NCBI GenBank assembly: GCA_964556655.1
Contig: CAZKWY010000003.1
Location: forward strand, 1 to 52,705
DNA length: 52,705 bases
DNA from: CAZKWY01 sp964556655
GTDB lineage: Bacteria; Patescibacteriota; Minisyncoccia; Portnoybacterales; UBA2143
Direction: 5' to 3'
The translations under genes and the position numbers were made by a program. Below the pieces are notes generated by a model, which made no database searches, was not told the origin of the DNA, and worked only from the letters and a program-made list of their open reading frames with translations. Positions within the stretch are counted from its first letter, which is position 1. Each line of letters begins with the position of its first letter. Shown here piece by piece: positions 7,864 to 16,161 of the stretch.

Positions 7864-10373
7864 AGATATTTCTTTAAATATGAGCCGGTAATGCTTTTGG
7901 GCTTTCGAGCAACTTCTTCCGGCAATCCCTTGGCCACCAATCTTCCCCCTTTTTCGCCTCCTTCCGGCCCCAAATCGATAAGATAATCAGCTGATTTAAT
8001 AATATGCATATTATGCTCAATCACCAGTACGGTATTGCCACCTTCTACCAGCCGATTTAAAACCTTCAACAGCATTTCAATATCATAATAGTGCAAGCCC
8101 ACAGTAGGCTCGTCTAGGAGATAAAGCGTTCTTTTGCCCAGGCGATGAGTCAGCTCGCGGGCCAGCTTTATTCTTTGCGCCTCTCCGCCAGACAAAGTTG
8201 TCGCGCTTTGCCCCAGCCTAAGATAACCTAGGCCAACATCCTGCATTACTTTGACTTTATCCATAATATGTGGAATGTTTTTGAAGAATTTCCCTGCTTC
8301 GTCAATAGTCATTTCCAATACCTCATAAATATTCTTGTTTTTGTATCGAACTTGCAAAGTCTCGCGATTAAATCTTTTACCATGGCATACTTCGCATTCT
8401 ACTAATACGGGCGGCAAAAAATGCATTTCTACCAAATTGTACCCAGCGCCTCGACAAGCTTCGCATCGGCCGCCCGCCACGTTGAAAGAAAAGCGAGAAG
8501 CGCTGTACCCGCGAGCGCGTGAATCTTCTAGCAAAGAGAAAAAGTCTCTGATAGGAGTAAAAATGCCTGTATAGGTGGCTGGGTTAGAACGAGGAGTCCG
8601 ACCAATGGGAGATTGATCCACCATTACTATGCGGTGAAGATACTCTGAGCCCATAATTTTACCGACATCCTCTAGCTGCTCACCCATACGGGATTTAATC
8701 CTGCTGACATTTTTATAAAGTGTGTCATAAAGCAAGGAAGATTTGCCGCTTCCAGAAACGCCGGTCAGGCAAATCATCTTTCTCAAGGGCAAATCAACAT
8801 TAATATTTTTTAAATTATGCGCCCGAGCCCCTCTGATTTTCAAACGTTCCCTAACCCGAGTTCTTCTTTTAAAAGGAAGATTGATCCCTTTTTTCCCGAC
8901 TAAATAAGACAAAGTTAACGAAGAGCCTTCTTTTTTGCTTGCAATTTCTTTTTTCAAAAGAACATCCAGCCAATTGCTCGCCACCACCTTGCCTCCATTG
9001 ATTCCTGCCCAAGGGCCTAAATCAGTCAGATAATCAGCGGCCATGATGGTCCTTTCGTCATGTTCCACGACTACTACAGTATTTTGACTGTCTCTTAGAG
9101 ACTGCAAGGTTTTAATCAAACGAAGAGTGTCTCTCTCGTGAAGGCCTATAGTTGGCTCGTCTAAGACATAAAGAGTGTTGGATAAACGCGAGCCTATTTG
9201 GGAGGCCAGGCGGATTCTTTGCGCCTCCCCGCCCGATAAAGTCTCTGCCTCTCGATCCAAAGAAAGATATTCCAGACCGACAGCCAAAAGAAAATCTAAT
9301 CTTTCTTGAATCTCTTTTAGCACACTGCTAGCAATATTTTTTTCTCTTGAGGTCAGCTTTTTTTGGTATTCTTTAAAAAATATTGCGGCAGCCTCGATAG
9401 ACAAAGAAGTCAGCTCAGCAAGGTTTTTGCCGTTTATCTTTATGGATAAGGCCTCTTGCCTAAGTCTCTTGCCTAAGCAAGAAGGACAAGTGCTTTTAAG
9501 GAAAAGGTCGTCTTTGCCAAGCCCAGAGCAAGCAGCACAAGCGCCATAAGGACTGTTAAAAGAAAAAAGGCGCGGCTCTATTTCAGGAAAAGCAAAATTA
9601 TCCGTCGGACACGTCCATTTAGAAGAAAGAAGAAACTCTTTTTGCTTGCTTGTTTTTTCGTCAAGAATAACTGTTATCAACCCCTTGCCAAAGCTTAAGG
9701 CTGACTCTACTGCCTCTGAGAGGCGACTGACTTCTTCCGGCATAACCTTATCTATGGCCACCTCAATGGTATGGGGGCTATAACGCGGCAAAGAAATTTT
9801 CTCATGCAGAGAGCACCATTCTCCGTCAATTCTTGCTTCGTTATATCCTAAAGAAAGATAATTGTAGAGAAGCTGATAATATTCCCCTTTTCTGCCCCTG
9901 ACAACAGGCGCCAAAATAGCAATCGCTTTGCTCTTGCTTTTTTTAGCCTCTGCTAAAATAATGTCAGCCATTTCATCAAGCGAAAGCCTCTTAATCCTTT
10001 GTCCGCATTCAGGGCAAAAAACCTCTCCTAAACGAGCGTACAACACTCGCAGATAATCATAGATCTCCGTTAGCGTTCCCACGGTAGAACGAGGATTACG
10101 AGAAAGCGCTCTTTGATCAATGGCAATAGCTGGTGAAAGACCGTTAATCTCGTCCACATCAGCCCTTTTCATTTCTCCCAAAAACTGCCGCGCGTAAGGA
10201 GAAAGCGATTCAATATATCGACGCTGGCCCTCGGCAAAAATGGTATCAAAAGCCAAGGAAGACTTGCCGCTTCCAGAAACGCCAGTTAAGACAATAATTT
10301 TATTTTTGGGCAAGGATAAATTTATGTTTTTAAGATTATGAACTCTCGCCCCTTTGATTTTAATTTCATCCAT
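7860..10373 (-). CDS. uvrA: UvrA, excinuclease subunit A, lacking the insertion domain
   Basis: Damage-recognition ATPase of nucleotide excision repair, 837 residues against about 940. Both ABC modules are complete: Walker A GVSGSGKSS at 31-39 and again near 538, signature LSGGEAQR near 379 and again in the C-terminal half, and two LDEPT Walker B motifs. Zinc-binding pairs occur at C279/C282 with C296/C299 and in the C-terminal CEAC/CEVC pairs. Between GLGK (about 287) and CPSC (296) only a few residues remain, where other UvrAs carry a ~100-residue DNA-contacting insertion domain; the length difference fits that loss exactly. The stop is TGA, overlapping uvrC. The gene follows uvrB by three bases. 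Confidence 0.96.
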   Translation of the reverse strand: MDEIKIKGARVHNLKNINLSLPKNKIIVLTGVSGSGKSSLAFDTIFAEGQRRYIESLSPYARQFLGEMKRADVDEINGLSPAIAIDQRALSRNPRSTVGTLTEIYDYLRVLYARLGEVFCPECGQRIKRLSLDEMADIILAEAKKSKSKAIAILAPVVRGRKGEYYQLLYNYLSLGYNEARIDGEWCSLHEKISLPRYSPHTIEVAIDKVMPEEVSRLSEAVESALSFGKGLITVILDEKTSKQKEFLLSSKWTCPTDNFAFPEIEPRLFSFNSPYGACAACSGLGKDDLFLKSTCPSCLGKRLRQEALSIKINGKNLAELTSLSIEAAAIFFKEYQKKLTSREKNIASSVLKEIQERLDFLLAVGLEYLSLDREAETLSGGEAQRIRLASQIGSRLSNTLYVLDEPTIGLHERDTLRLIKTLQSLRDSQNTVVVVEHDERTIMAADYLTDLGPWAGINGGKVVASNWLDVLLKKEIASKKEGSSLTLSYLVGKKGINLPFKRRTRVRERLKIRGARAHNLKNINVDLPLRKMICLTGVSGSGKSSLLYDTLYKNVSRIKSRMGEQLEDVGKIMGSEYLHRIVMVDQSPIGRTPRSNPATYTGIFTPIRDFFSLLEDSRARGYSASRFSFNVAGGRCEACRGAGYNLVEMHFLPPVLVECEVCHGKRFNRETLQVRYKNKNIYEVLEMTIDEAGKFFKNIPHIMDKVKVMQDVGLGYLRLGQSATTLSGGEAQRIKLARELTHRLGKRTLYLLDEPTVGLHYYDIEMLLKVLNRLVEGGNTVLVIEHNMHIIKSADYLIDLGPEGGEKGGRLVAKGLPEEVARKPKSITGSYLKKYL

Positions 10374-10376
10374 AAA

Positions 10377-12233
10377 TTATTCCTGATTAACATCAATAAA
10401 TTGTTCTATTTTCTTTTGAATGCCTTTTGGCTTAATGCCATGTTTTTTATTATACGCCATTTGCTTCTCGCGCCTTCTTTCCGCCTCGCTGATAGCCCTT
10501 TTCATAGAGCCGGTAACCTCATCAGCATAAAGAATAACTTTTCCGCGCAAATGACGCGCCGCTCGCCCCATGGTTTGAATTAGAGAAGTCTCGTTTCTTA
10601 AAAAACCCTCTCTGTCCGCATCTAAAATAGCGACCAGACTGACCTCGGGCAGATCTAGACCTTCGCGCAAAAGATTAACACCAATTAAAACATCAAACTT
10701 TCCCTTCCTGAAGTCCGTCAATATTTCAGTTCTTTTAAGAGTGTGAATTTCAGAATGAAGATAATTTACTTTCAGCTTTTTATTTTTTAAAAAACTGCAC
10801 AAATCCTCGGCCATCTTTTTAGTAAGCGTATTAACAATAGCCCGTTCGCTTGATTGGATAATTTTTTCCAGCTCTCCGATAAGATCATCCACTTGACTAA
10901 TAGGACGTTTTTTGCCACAACTGCTTTCCTGGGAGCGTCTGAAAATAGGGCGCACCTCGATAGGCGGATCAACTAAGCCCGTCGGACGAATAATCTGCTC
11001 TACTACTGCTTGTGAATGCCCTAGCTCCCACTTGCCCGGCGTAGCCGAAGTAAAGAGCATCGGACCGACCCTTTTTAAAAATTCGTCAAATTTTAAAGGA
11101 CGGTTATCCAGCGCGGAAGGAAGACGCCAGCCGTATTGGATAAGAGCCTCCTTTCTTGCCCGATCGCCTTCATGCATTCCTCCTATTTGCGGCAAGGCGA
11201 TATGTGATTCGTCAACAATAGTCAAAAAGCGAGATCTATTCCCTTGGCAAGGAAAATAGGAAAGAAGAGTATCGGGCGCTTGGCCAGCTAACTTGCCTGT
11301 TAAATGACGAGAATAGTTTTCCACGCCATGACAATAGCCCAGACTGTCTATCATTTCCATGTCATAACGCGTTCGTCGTTCCAGCCGTTCCGCCTCTAGA
11401 TAAAGGCCGCGTTTTTTAAAATAAGCCAGCCTTTCCCGCAGTTCTTTCTTAATCTCACCAAGGGCTTGTTTGATTTGAGGAGCATGTGAAACAAAATGCT
11501 TAGGCGGGAAAATGACCAGCTCTTTCATTTGCTCATTGATTCTTCTAGTGACTGGGTCAATGGAAAAAATTTCTTTTATTTGCTGGTTGGCCAACTCTAG
11601 ACGGTAAATGTTTTTTTCCGAAGCCAGCATAATTTCAAAAACATCCCCCCGCACTCTAAAAAGTCCGCGTTTTAATTCGCCGTTAGTGCGAGCGAAGTTC
11701 ATTCTCGCCAGCTGCCTGATTAGATCTCCACGCATAGCCGATCTCTTTTCTTCTAAATGAAGAGCGGATTCCAAATAAGAAGCCGGCACGCCCAAGTTAT
11801 AGATACAAGAAACAGAAGCTATGATAATTACGTCCTTTCTTGTCAAAAGGGCATTGGTCGCCTGATGGCGCAACCGATCAATCTCTTCGTTGATCATCGC
11901 CTCTTTTTCAATATAGGTATCGGTGATAGGCAAATAAGCTTCGGGCTGATAATAGTCATAGTAAGAAACAAAATAGTTGACTGAGTTATGAGGGAAAAAA
12001 TTTTTGTATTCTCTATAGAGCTGCGCTGCTAAAGCTTTGTTAGGCGCGATAACTAAAACAGGCATTTTAAAATGTTTAATTACCGAAGCGACAGTAAAAG
12101 TTTTGCCAGAACCAGTCACGCCTAGCAAAGTCTGGCAAGGATAGCCCTTGTTTAATCCTTCTGCCAGCTGCTTAATAGCCCTAGGCTGATCGCCCTTGGG
12201 TTGATAATTGCTTTTTAAATCAAAAAGAGGCAT
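10377..12233 (-). CDS. uvrB: UvrB, excinuclease subunit B, lacking the C-terminal UVR domain
   Basis: Damage-verification helicase-like subunit, 618 residues against about 665-675. It has Walker A GVTGSGKT (38-45), the beta-hairpin region with YYDYYQPEAYLP, the helicase motifs DESH and TSATP, and the late motif QTMGRAARH. The chain ends soon after GIKPKGIQKKIEQFID. In other species about 40-60 more residues follow, including the UVR helical hairpin that docks onto UvrC. First gene of the uvrB-uvrA-uvrC operon. Confidence 0.96.
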   Translation of the reverse strand: MPLFDLKSNYQPKGDQPRAIKQLAEGLNKGYPCQTLLGVTGSGKTFTVASVIKHFKMPVLVIAPNKALAAQLYREYKNFFPHNSVNYFVSYYDYYQPEAYLPITDTYIEKEAMINEEIDRLRHQATNALLTRKDVIIIASVSCIYNLGVPASYLESALHLEEKRSAMRGDLIRQLARMNFARTNGELKRGLFRVRGDVFEIMLASEKNIYRLELANQQIKEIFSIDPVTRRINEQMKELVIFPPKHFVSHAPQIKQALGEIKKELRERLAYFKKRGLYLEAERLERRTRYDMEMIDSLGYCHGVENYSRHLTGKLAGQAPDTLLSYFPCQGNRSRFLTIVDESHIALPQIGGMHEGDRARKEALIQYGWRLPSALDNRPLKFDEFLKRVGPMLFTSATPGKWELGHSQAVVEQIIRPTGLVDPPIEVRPIFRRSQESSCGKKRPISQVDDLIGELEKIIQSSERAIVNTLTKKMAEDLCSFLKNKKLKVNYLHSEIHTLKRTEILTDFRKGKFDVLIGVNLLREGLDLPEVSLVAILDADREGFLRNETSLIQTMGRAARHLRGKVILYADEVTGSMKRAISEAERRREKQMAYNKKHGIKPKGIQKKIEQFIDVNQE

Positions 12234-12247
12234 TGATTGATTGCCTG

Positions 12248-12296
12248 CCAGACGAAAAAAGTCCCCTTTTTAATTTCTCTAGGGGGTATCGTCTGG
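12248..12296 (-). promoter_or_regulatory. Hairpin in the 5' leader of uvrB
   Basis: Nested inverted repeats: outer arms CCAGACGA / TCGTCTGG (8 bp, perfect) and an inner C-run/G-run pair. On the minus strand this hairpin would sit at the very 5' end of the uvrB mRNA and end about 14 bases before the ATG. It could protect the mRNA or limit ribosome access. It is not followed by a U tract that would make it a terminator. Confidence 0.5.
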
Positions 12297-12299
12297 ATT

Positions 12300-12329
12300 C
12301 TTATAATTATTATTTTTATTTTACTTCAA
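12300..12329 (-). promoter_or_regulatory. Promoter of the uvrBAC operon
   Basis: -35 TTGAAG at 12324-12329, 18-bp spacer, -10 TATAAG at 12300-12305. The predicted start lies at the base of the leader hairpin. No LexA-like box was recognised. Confidence 0.5.
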
Positions 12330-12395
12330 TTCTAAGCCAAAAGCAAATACAGTTCTTGTCTCGCTAAATCTATCTATAAATTTAGAAAGATTTTA

Positions 12396-12424
12396 TTGAC
12401 TTTATTTAAAAAGAAAAATAGAAT
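12396..12424 (+). promoter_or_regulatory. Promoter of the small plus-strand operon
   Basis: -35 TTGACT at 12396-12401, 17-bp spacer, -10 TAGAAT at 12419-12424. The start would fall near 12431, about 27 bases before the first small gene. Together with the downstream terminator it defines a short autonomous transcription unit. Confidence 0.65.
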
Positions 12425-12457
12425 TTCAATAATAATCGCCTTATAAGTGATTTAGCT

Positions 12458-12580
12458 ATGGTCGAATGCCGCCTTTGCAAGTTTTTCTTTTTTTTCTATC
12501 AGGAGTCAGAAGGCATTCTGGTAAAAAGAGAGGAAAGACTGCGGCTTAAGTCCTTTAAAAAACTGACGAAGGAAGCATGA
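12458..12580 (+). CDS. Small CxxC protein of unknown function, 40 residues
   Basis: Unrecognised. A 40-residue frame begins MVECRLCKFFFFFYQ, with a CxxC pair near the N terminus, followed by a charged, basic helix-like tail. There is no clear Shine-Dalgarno, but it is the first ATG after a good promoter and its TGA stop is one base before the next ATG. That tight junction and the shared promoter and terminator argue it is real rather than chance. The CxxC pair could bind metal or iron-sulfur only if it dimerises or pairs with another protein. Confidence 0.45.
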   Translation: MVECRLCKFFFFFYQESEGILVKREERLRLKSFKKLTKEA

Positions 12581-12581
12581 G

Positions 12582-12959
12582 ATGAGAAAGAAGTCGAACA
12601 ATAAGCACACATGGAATTTTTTTAAAAGATGCAAAAAGATTAAGAAAGCAAGACAGGGAGATATTTTTTATGAGACCAGTCAAGTCCCTCTTCAAAAGCA
12701 ACAGATAGAAAAAATTATTATTAACAAAAGAAAAATTACGGAGCTAGAGGAAAAGGCAAGAAAACTTCGCAAGGAAAATAAAATTTTTTTAATCATCGTA
12801 GCCGAAAGCATGGCGAAAGACCCTAAAAATCCATTTACGTTTAAAAGCGTTGCTAGAAGATGTAAAGAAATGGGATTAAGCATATGGCCTTTCTTTTACG
12901 GAAAAGGCAGAATCTTCAAAGGATTTCGGGGTCTGACAGAAAGAACCAACAACAAATAA
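12582..12959 (+). CDS. Basic protein of unknown function, 125 residues
   Basis: Unrecognised. Highly basic: residues 1-30 are rich in Lys/Arg, 45-75 look like an amphipathic coiled coil (QQIEKIIINKRKITELEEKA then RKLRKENK), and the C-terminal half holds PFTFKSVARRCKEMGLSIWP. The charge and coiled coil suggest a nucleic-acid or ribosome-associated protein, but that is inference. The start has a Shine-Dalgarno-like GAAGGAAG, which overlaps the end of the 40-residue gene, so the two are probably translated together. It is the only plus-strand unit among minus-strand genes here. Confidence 0.6.
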   Translation: MRKKSNNKHTWNFFKRCKKIKKARQGDIFYETSQVPLQKQQIEKIIINKRKITELEEKARKLRKENKIFLIIVAESMAKDPKNPFTFKSVARRCKEMGLSIWPFFYGKGRIFKGFRGLTERTNNK

Positions 12960-12975
12960 CTCGCACTTTCTCAAT

Positions 12976-13001
12976 GAGCGCCAAAAAAAGGCGCTCTTTT
13001 T
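12976..13001 (+). terminator. Strong intrinsic terminator of the small plus-strand operon
   Basis: Stem GAGCGCC / GGCGCTC (7 bp, perfect) with an A7 loop, followed by five T and TATTT. Lies 17 bases after the stop of the 125-residue protein gene and at the 3' end of the convergent DNA glycosylase gene. Confidence 0.85.
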
Positions 13002-13506
13002 ATTTGGCAATAAACCGCCAGGGCCAATCAGCGCATTCTCCGGCATAATCAATGCCAATTCTTTTATCAGAAACAATATTACGCTTTGCTCCTCTATCTT
13101 CAACCCACAAAATATTTCCTGTTAAAGAAATTCCGTTATGAGCTTCTTTCTTTATTTTAAACTCTCGGCAAAGCTTGCCCGGCCCATCAGCTTTAGGATA
13201 ATCCAAAGCCCTAATCAAAACAGCCGAAGGATAGCCCTCTTTTTCGGTTACTAAATTGAGACAATGATAGAGGCCATAGATAAGATATACATAGACGATA
13301 CCGCCCCGTTTAAACATAACCTTATTTCTTTCGGTCATTCTTTTCGACCCGTGACAGGCTAGATCGCTAAACCCGGCATAAGCCTCTGTTTCTATAATCG
13401 GCGCTTGATAAATTTTACCTTGGCATTGATGTACTAAAAACTTGCCGATTAAGCCTTCGGCTACTTCTGGAGTTGGCCTTAGATAGAAATCTTGCTTTAG
13501 CTTCAT
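13000..13506 (-). CDS. 3-methyladenine DNA glycosylase, AAG/MPG family
   Basis: 168-residue base-excision glycosylase of the eukaryote-like AAG family, which removes alkylated purines. The family signature IIETEAYAG (about 37-45) contains the catalytic Glu (about 39), and GGIVYVYLIYGLYHCLN matches the strand that forms the base-flipping pocket. Usual bacterial length is 180-200, so this is slightly short but complete. The upstream peptidase gene ends 2 bases before its ATG. Confidence 0.92.
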   Translation of the reverse strand: MKLKQDFYLRPTPEVAEGLIGKFLVHQCQGKIYQAPIIETEAYAGFSDLACHGSKRMTERNKVMFKRGGIVYVYLIYGLYHCLNLVTEKEGYPSAVLIRALDYPKADGPGKLCREFKIKKEAHNGISLTGNILWVEDRGAKRNIVSDKRIGIDYAGECADWPWRFIAK

Positions 13507-13507
13507 C

Positions 13508-14302
13508 TTATTTTTCTACTATAATCATTATTTTTTTAATTGATGTAATAGGCTTATGATAGCCAGTAGGATAATCGCGGATAGCGCTATGCAAAATTTC
13601 CTCTGGATAACGATAGCCCTCGCCCTTTCCCACCCCCGGATCGTTGGTAATAAATTCTTTTGTTTTATAATCATATCCTTTAATGACTAGGTTGTGCCTT
13701 TCTGGCCCCGGCTGAGTAAAATATGGATTATTTAATGCGCGGCCATTGACCGGAACAATTATCGCCCTTCCCTTTTTAAGCTCGCCTATTATATCGCTAA
13801 TGCTAATCCCCTTCTTTAAAAAAGCGCTATGATGATCAAAATATCCCCCTATCAATCGTTCCAGAGTATCTTCGACAGAAGTATCGCGCGCTTCCCCGTA
13901 GTTTTTTTCTTGGTAGCGAGCCATTGCTATGATTTCTTGCCTGGCAATATCCCTATTCAATTCCTTATCCCAAGCCCAATAGACTGACATTAAAACAACG
14001 GCTTCTTCGCAGCCATCTTGAAAAATTGGGTTATCCCATTCTGAAAAAGGCGCTTGCACAATAAAAGGAATTTCTAGAGTAGCTATTTCTTGATTGAAGG
14101 GCTGGTCTTTTTCTGCCTCTTCGGCCAAAGGAAGACTGTCGTTCTCTGCTTCAGCTTGATGTCTTTTTTTTGCCTCTTCTTCTGTCAAGCCAACGAACCT
14201 CTGCTGGCTAATTTCTGAGTCTGTTGATTCTTCAAAAGAAAAAAAGAAGCTAATTGCTCCCCAAAAAATCAAAACCGCCAGTAAAATAAAAAACTTTTTC
14301 AT
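13508..14302 (-). CDS. Membrane-anchored C39-like cysteine peptidase
   Basis: 264 residues: a signal anchor (about 4-23), an acidic linker, then a C39-like papain-fold domain. The likely catalytic Cys is C98 in FQDGCEEAVVLM, the His is H203 in ERHNLVIKGYD, and NDPG follows at 220-223. Such stand-alone C39-like domains are common in Gram-positive and Patescibacteria surface proteins; the substrate is unknown, and there is no linked ABC exporter or bacteriocin gene. The gene is probably leaderless: a -10 box lies six bases before the ATG. Confidence 0.8.
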   Translation of the reverse strand: MKKFFILLAVLIFWGAISFFFSFEESTDSEISQQRFVGLTEEEAKKRHQAEAENDSLPLAEEAEKDQPFNQEIATLEIPFIVQAPFSEWDNPIFQDGCEEAVVLMSVYWAWDKELNRDIARQEIIAMARYQEKNYGEARDTSVEDTLERLIGGYFDHHSAFLKKGISISDIIGELKKGRAIIVPVNGRALNNPYFTQPGPERHNLVIKGYDYKTKEFITNDPGVGKGEGYRYPEEILHSAIRDYPTGYHKPITSIKKIMIIVEK

Positions 14303-14308
14303 ATTTTC

Positions 14309-14314
14309 ATTATG
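14309..14314 (-). promoter_or_regulatory. -10 box of the C39-like peptidase gene
   Basis: CATAAT ends six bases before the ATG. A TTGGAA -35-like hexamer lies 16 bases upstream. The predicted transcript would begin at or next to the start codon. Confidence 0.4.
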
Positions 14315-14334
14315 CCAAATCCTCCCAAAATTCC

Positions 14335-14347
14335 AAGGACTGTCCTT
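14335..14347. repeat. AAGGACTGTCCTT palindrome, single copy
   Basis: One 13-bp copy of the palindrome family that recurs at 16748, 38115, 47224 and 48654. It is intergenic here, 33 bases upstream of the C39-like peptidase start. Confidence 0.7.
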
Positions 14348-14359
14348 AGCCCTTGAAAG

Positions 14360-14388
14360 AAAAACCCGTCGAGTGAACGGATTTTTTA
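14360..14388 (-). terminator. Possible terminator of the decayed gene at 14.4-14.9 kb
   Basis: Read on the minus strand, ATCCGT / ACGGGT forms a 6-bp stem (one G-U pair) with a 7-base loop, followed by TTTTTCTTT. It is weaker on the plus strand because of a mismatch. Confidence 0.35.
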
Positions 14389-14414
14389 AAAATCAAACAA
14401 GTTGTTACAAGTTG

Positions 14415-14930
14415 TTAAAGGTCGTATTCATTGGCGGCCACGGCAACAATGTTCACGTTTTCAGGAAGACGGCGAAAATAGTCCACCGCTTCCAATGATT
14501 TTTCGTCTAAAAAGCCGCTTTCTCGCCGTAAAAAACAATACGCGACAAACCGAGCAGATTGACTTTCGTGACCAAAAAGCTCTACTAAAACCTCGCGAAA
14601 AGACTTATCTTGAGAATCGATAAAAGCCTTTCCAATGGCATTAACCAAAGCCCCTATTAGGAGGGCCAAAGCAAAAAACGCGCCCGTTGCGACATTCAGA
14701 AGTCTTTCCCTCTATTATCCTTTCCATCATTTCATGAGCATCTGCCTGCACGCCAATACTTCCATCGGGTGGCATTAACTCAATCTCTCGCCAAACCACC
14801 AAATCATATTCTTTCCCATTTTTTTCTATCTTGCCATCATCTGCCTTAACGGGATACCGCGCATATTATTTATGCCACTCATATTTATTTTTTTTTAATT
14901 TTATTAGCCATCTCATAGTTTTTTCAATTT
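14415..14930 (-). pseudogene. Decayed gene of unknown function, at least two frame breaks
   Basis: Coding-like text runs through three frames on the minus strand. First comes MANKIKKK at about 14905-14930, then KYEWHK, an in-frame TAA, and YARYPVKADDGKIEKNG, VVWREIELMPPDGS and ADAHEMMERIIEGK. After a shift near 14690 the frame NVATGAFFALALLIGALVNA continues to a stop at 14415. The last open part, 84 residues from a TTG, would look like a gene alone. The original protein is not recognised; it had a soluble N-terminal part and one hydrophobic helix. It opens the accessory, decaying region that runs to 16.8 kb. Confidence 0.45.
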
Positions 14931-14948
14931 GTTTCATGCTTATTAATT

Positions 14949-15672
14949 TTACTTCTTTAAAATTTCTATCTCTTTCTTTAGCTGGTCTATAACATTGCTA
15001 AATTCCATGCTTTCAAAAGCCTTCGGACAAAGTTCAAAACACAAATCTGCTTTTTTATTTTCTAAAAACATTGTAAAAGTATTGGGATCATTCGTAACAG
15101 AAAGATGATCATCTGTCCCGTTCCACCATGAAACATGGAACTGGCGAATATTATTTAGGCTATCTATTAATTTTCTGACTTTTTCATAATCAATCGATCT
15201 TAAAGCATGAGCAATATCAAAACAGAGACCTGGAAATGTATCTAGATTGTCATAACCAACAATGGGGTCAGGCTTTTTTCGGTATAGTGAATATTCTCAA
15301 TAAGAGCTAATGGATATCTGCCAGTTGCATTAAGTGAAATTTTATTGAACAAATTTTTATATGCTAACGAAGCATCTTTTCTTGGAATATGAACAATGAT
15401 ATACTTTGCCCCTATCTCCTTTGCGAGATTATAAATTCTTTCATAATCATCCGGATTATCGCTAAGACCGAAATGGCTATGGACAGAATTAATTTTAACT
15501 TTATATTTTTTTCTAAGCCTTTAAGGTATTCTATATCCCAGCTGTCCCAGTAGGCATTGTCCCCTTCATTCCTTAGCATCAATTCAACGCCATCAAAACC
15601 AGCTAAACTAGCCGCTCTAAAAATGCGGCCTAAGGAATAGGGATATAAACTTCCTGTTGATAATGTAATCAT
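14949..15672 (-). pseudogene. Sugar phosphate isomerase/epimerase-type TIM barrel with two frameshifts
   Basis: The first 60 residues (MITLSTGSLYPYSLGRIF, then AGFDGVELMLRNEG) are the start of an AP-endonuclease-2-like TIM barrel. The frame is lost at an A7 run (plus-strand about 15509-15515), recovered one frame over as INSVHSHFGLSDNPDDYERI and AKYIIVHIPRKD, lost again at an A6 run near 15280, and recovered as FPGLCFDIAHALRSIDYEK, QFHVSWWNGTDD and FELCPKAFE up to a stop at 14949. Joined, it is about 240 residues and covers the full fold. Both breaks are single-base differences in homopolymers, so either real decay or assembly error is possible. It overlaps the upstream radical-SAM remnant by four bases, as an operon would. 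Confidence 0.75.
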
Positions 15673-16157
15673 GAAGCGAATTGCTGTTTAACCTTTTTTT
15701 CAGGCAATTCCAATATAGATAATGCTTTGACAAAATTTTTCTCAAAGTTTTTCAAATCATATTTTTTCGCAGTTCTAGTTATAAAATTGCGAAAGCGTCT
15801 TGTCATTAATCCATTTGTCAAAACTTTATATGTGCCTTCTTCTGTCACTCTTATTTTAATTTTGTTGTCTCTAGTAAAATCAATTACTTTCTGAATGTCC
15901 TTATAATTCTTTTCTGTGAGAACTGAATTAATACTAATTTCTATGTTCGCTTCTTTTAGTTGCTCAATATGTTTTTTGATTTTTTCAAATGTTAAGCCGC
16001 ATGGAGATTGTTTGGAAATCATATTTGGTTCAGCTCTATCAAGTCCAACGGTGATATCAAGATTTTTTACTTTTAAAAATGTCTTGATGTGCTTAGGCAT
16101 GAGTATCCCACTTGTGCAAACATCAATCTTTTTCAATCCGAGAGTAGCTGAATTCAA
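15669..16157 (-). pseudogene. Radical SAM protein cut at the N terminus by an IS30-like element
   Basis: The 162-residue frame resembles the later part of a MoaA-like radical SAM barrel: KIDVCTSGILMPKHIKTF, LDITVGLDRAEPN, ISINSVLTEKNYKDIQKVI. The cluster-binding CxxxCxxC segment, normally in the first 60 residues, is absent. Coding similarity stops exactly where the insertion sequence begins, and no missing N terminus was found on the far side. The apparent start is inside the old gene. It was probably coupled to the sugar phosphate isomerase-like gene that follows. Nonfunctional as a radical SAM enzyme. Confidence 0.7.
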
Positions 16158-16161
16158 CCCC

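Noticed and set aside
14402..14623. A plus-strand 73-residue frame over the decayed gene
   Set aside because: Amino acid composition is that of an antisense shadow, with no ribosome site and no promoter.
14949..15672. Programmed frameshifting in the isomerase-like gene at the A runs
   Set aside because: Two separate shifts, no stimulatory hairpin or stop-adjacent slippery heptamer of known type, and the upstream partner gene is itself truncated, so decay or sequencing error is simpler.
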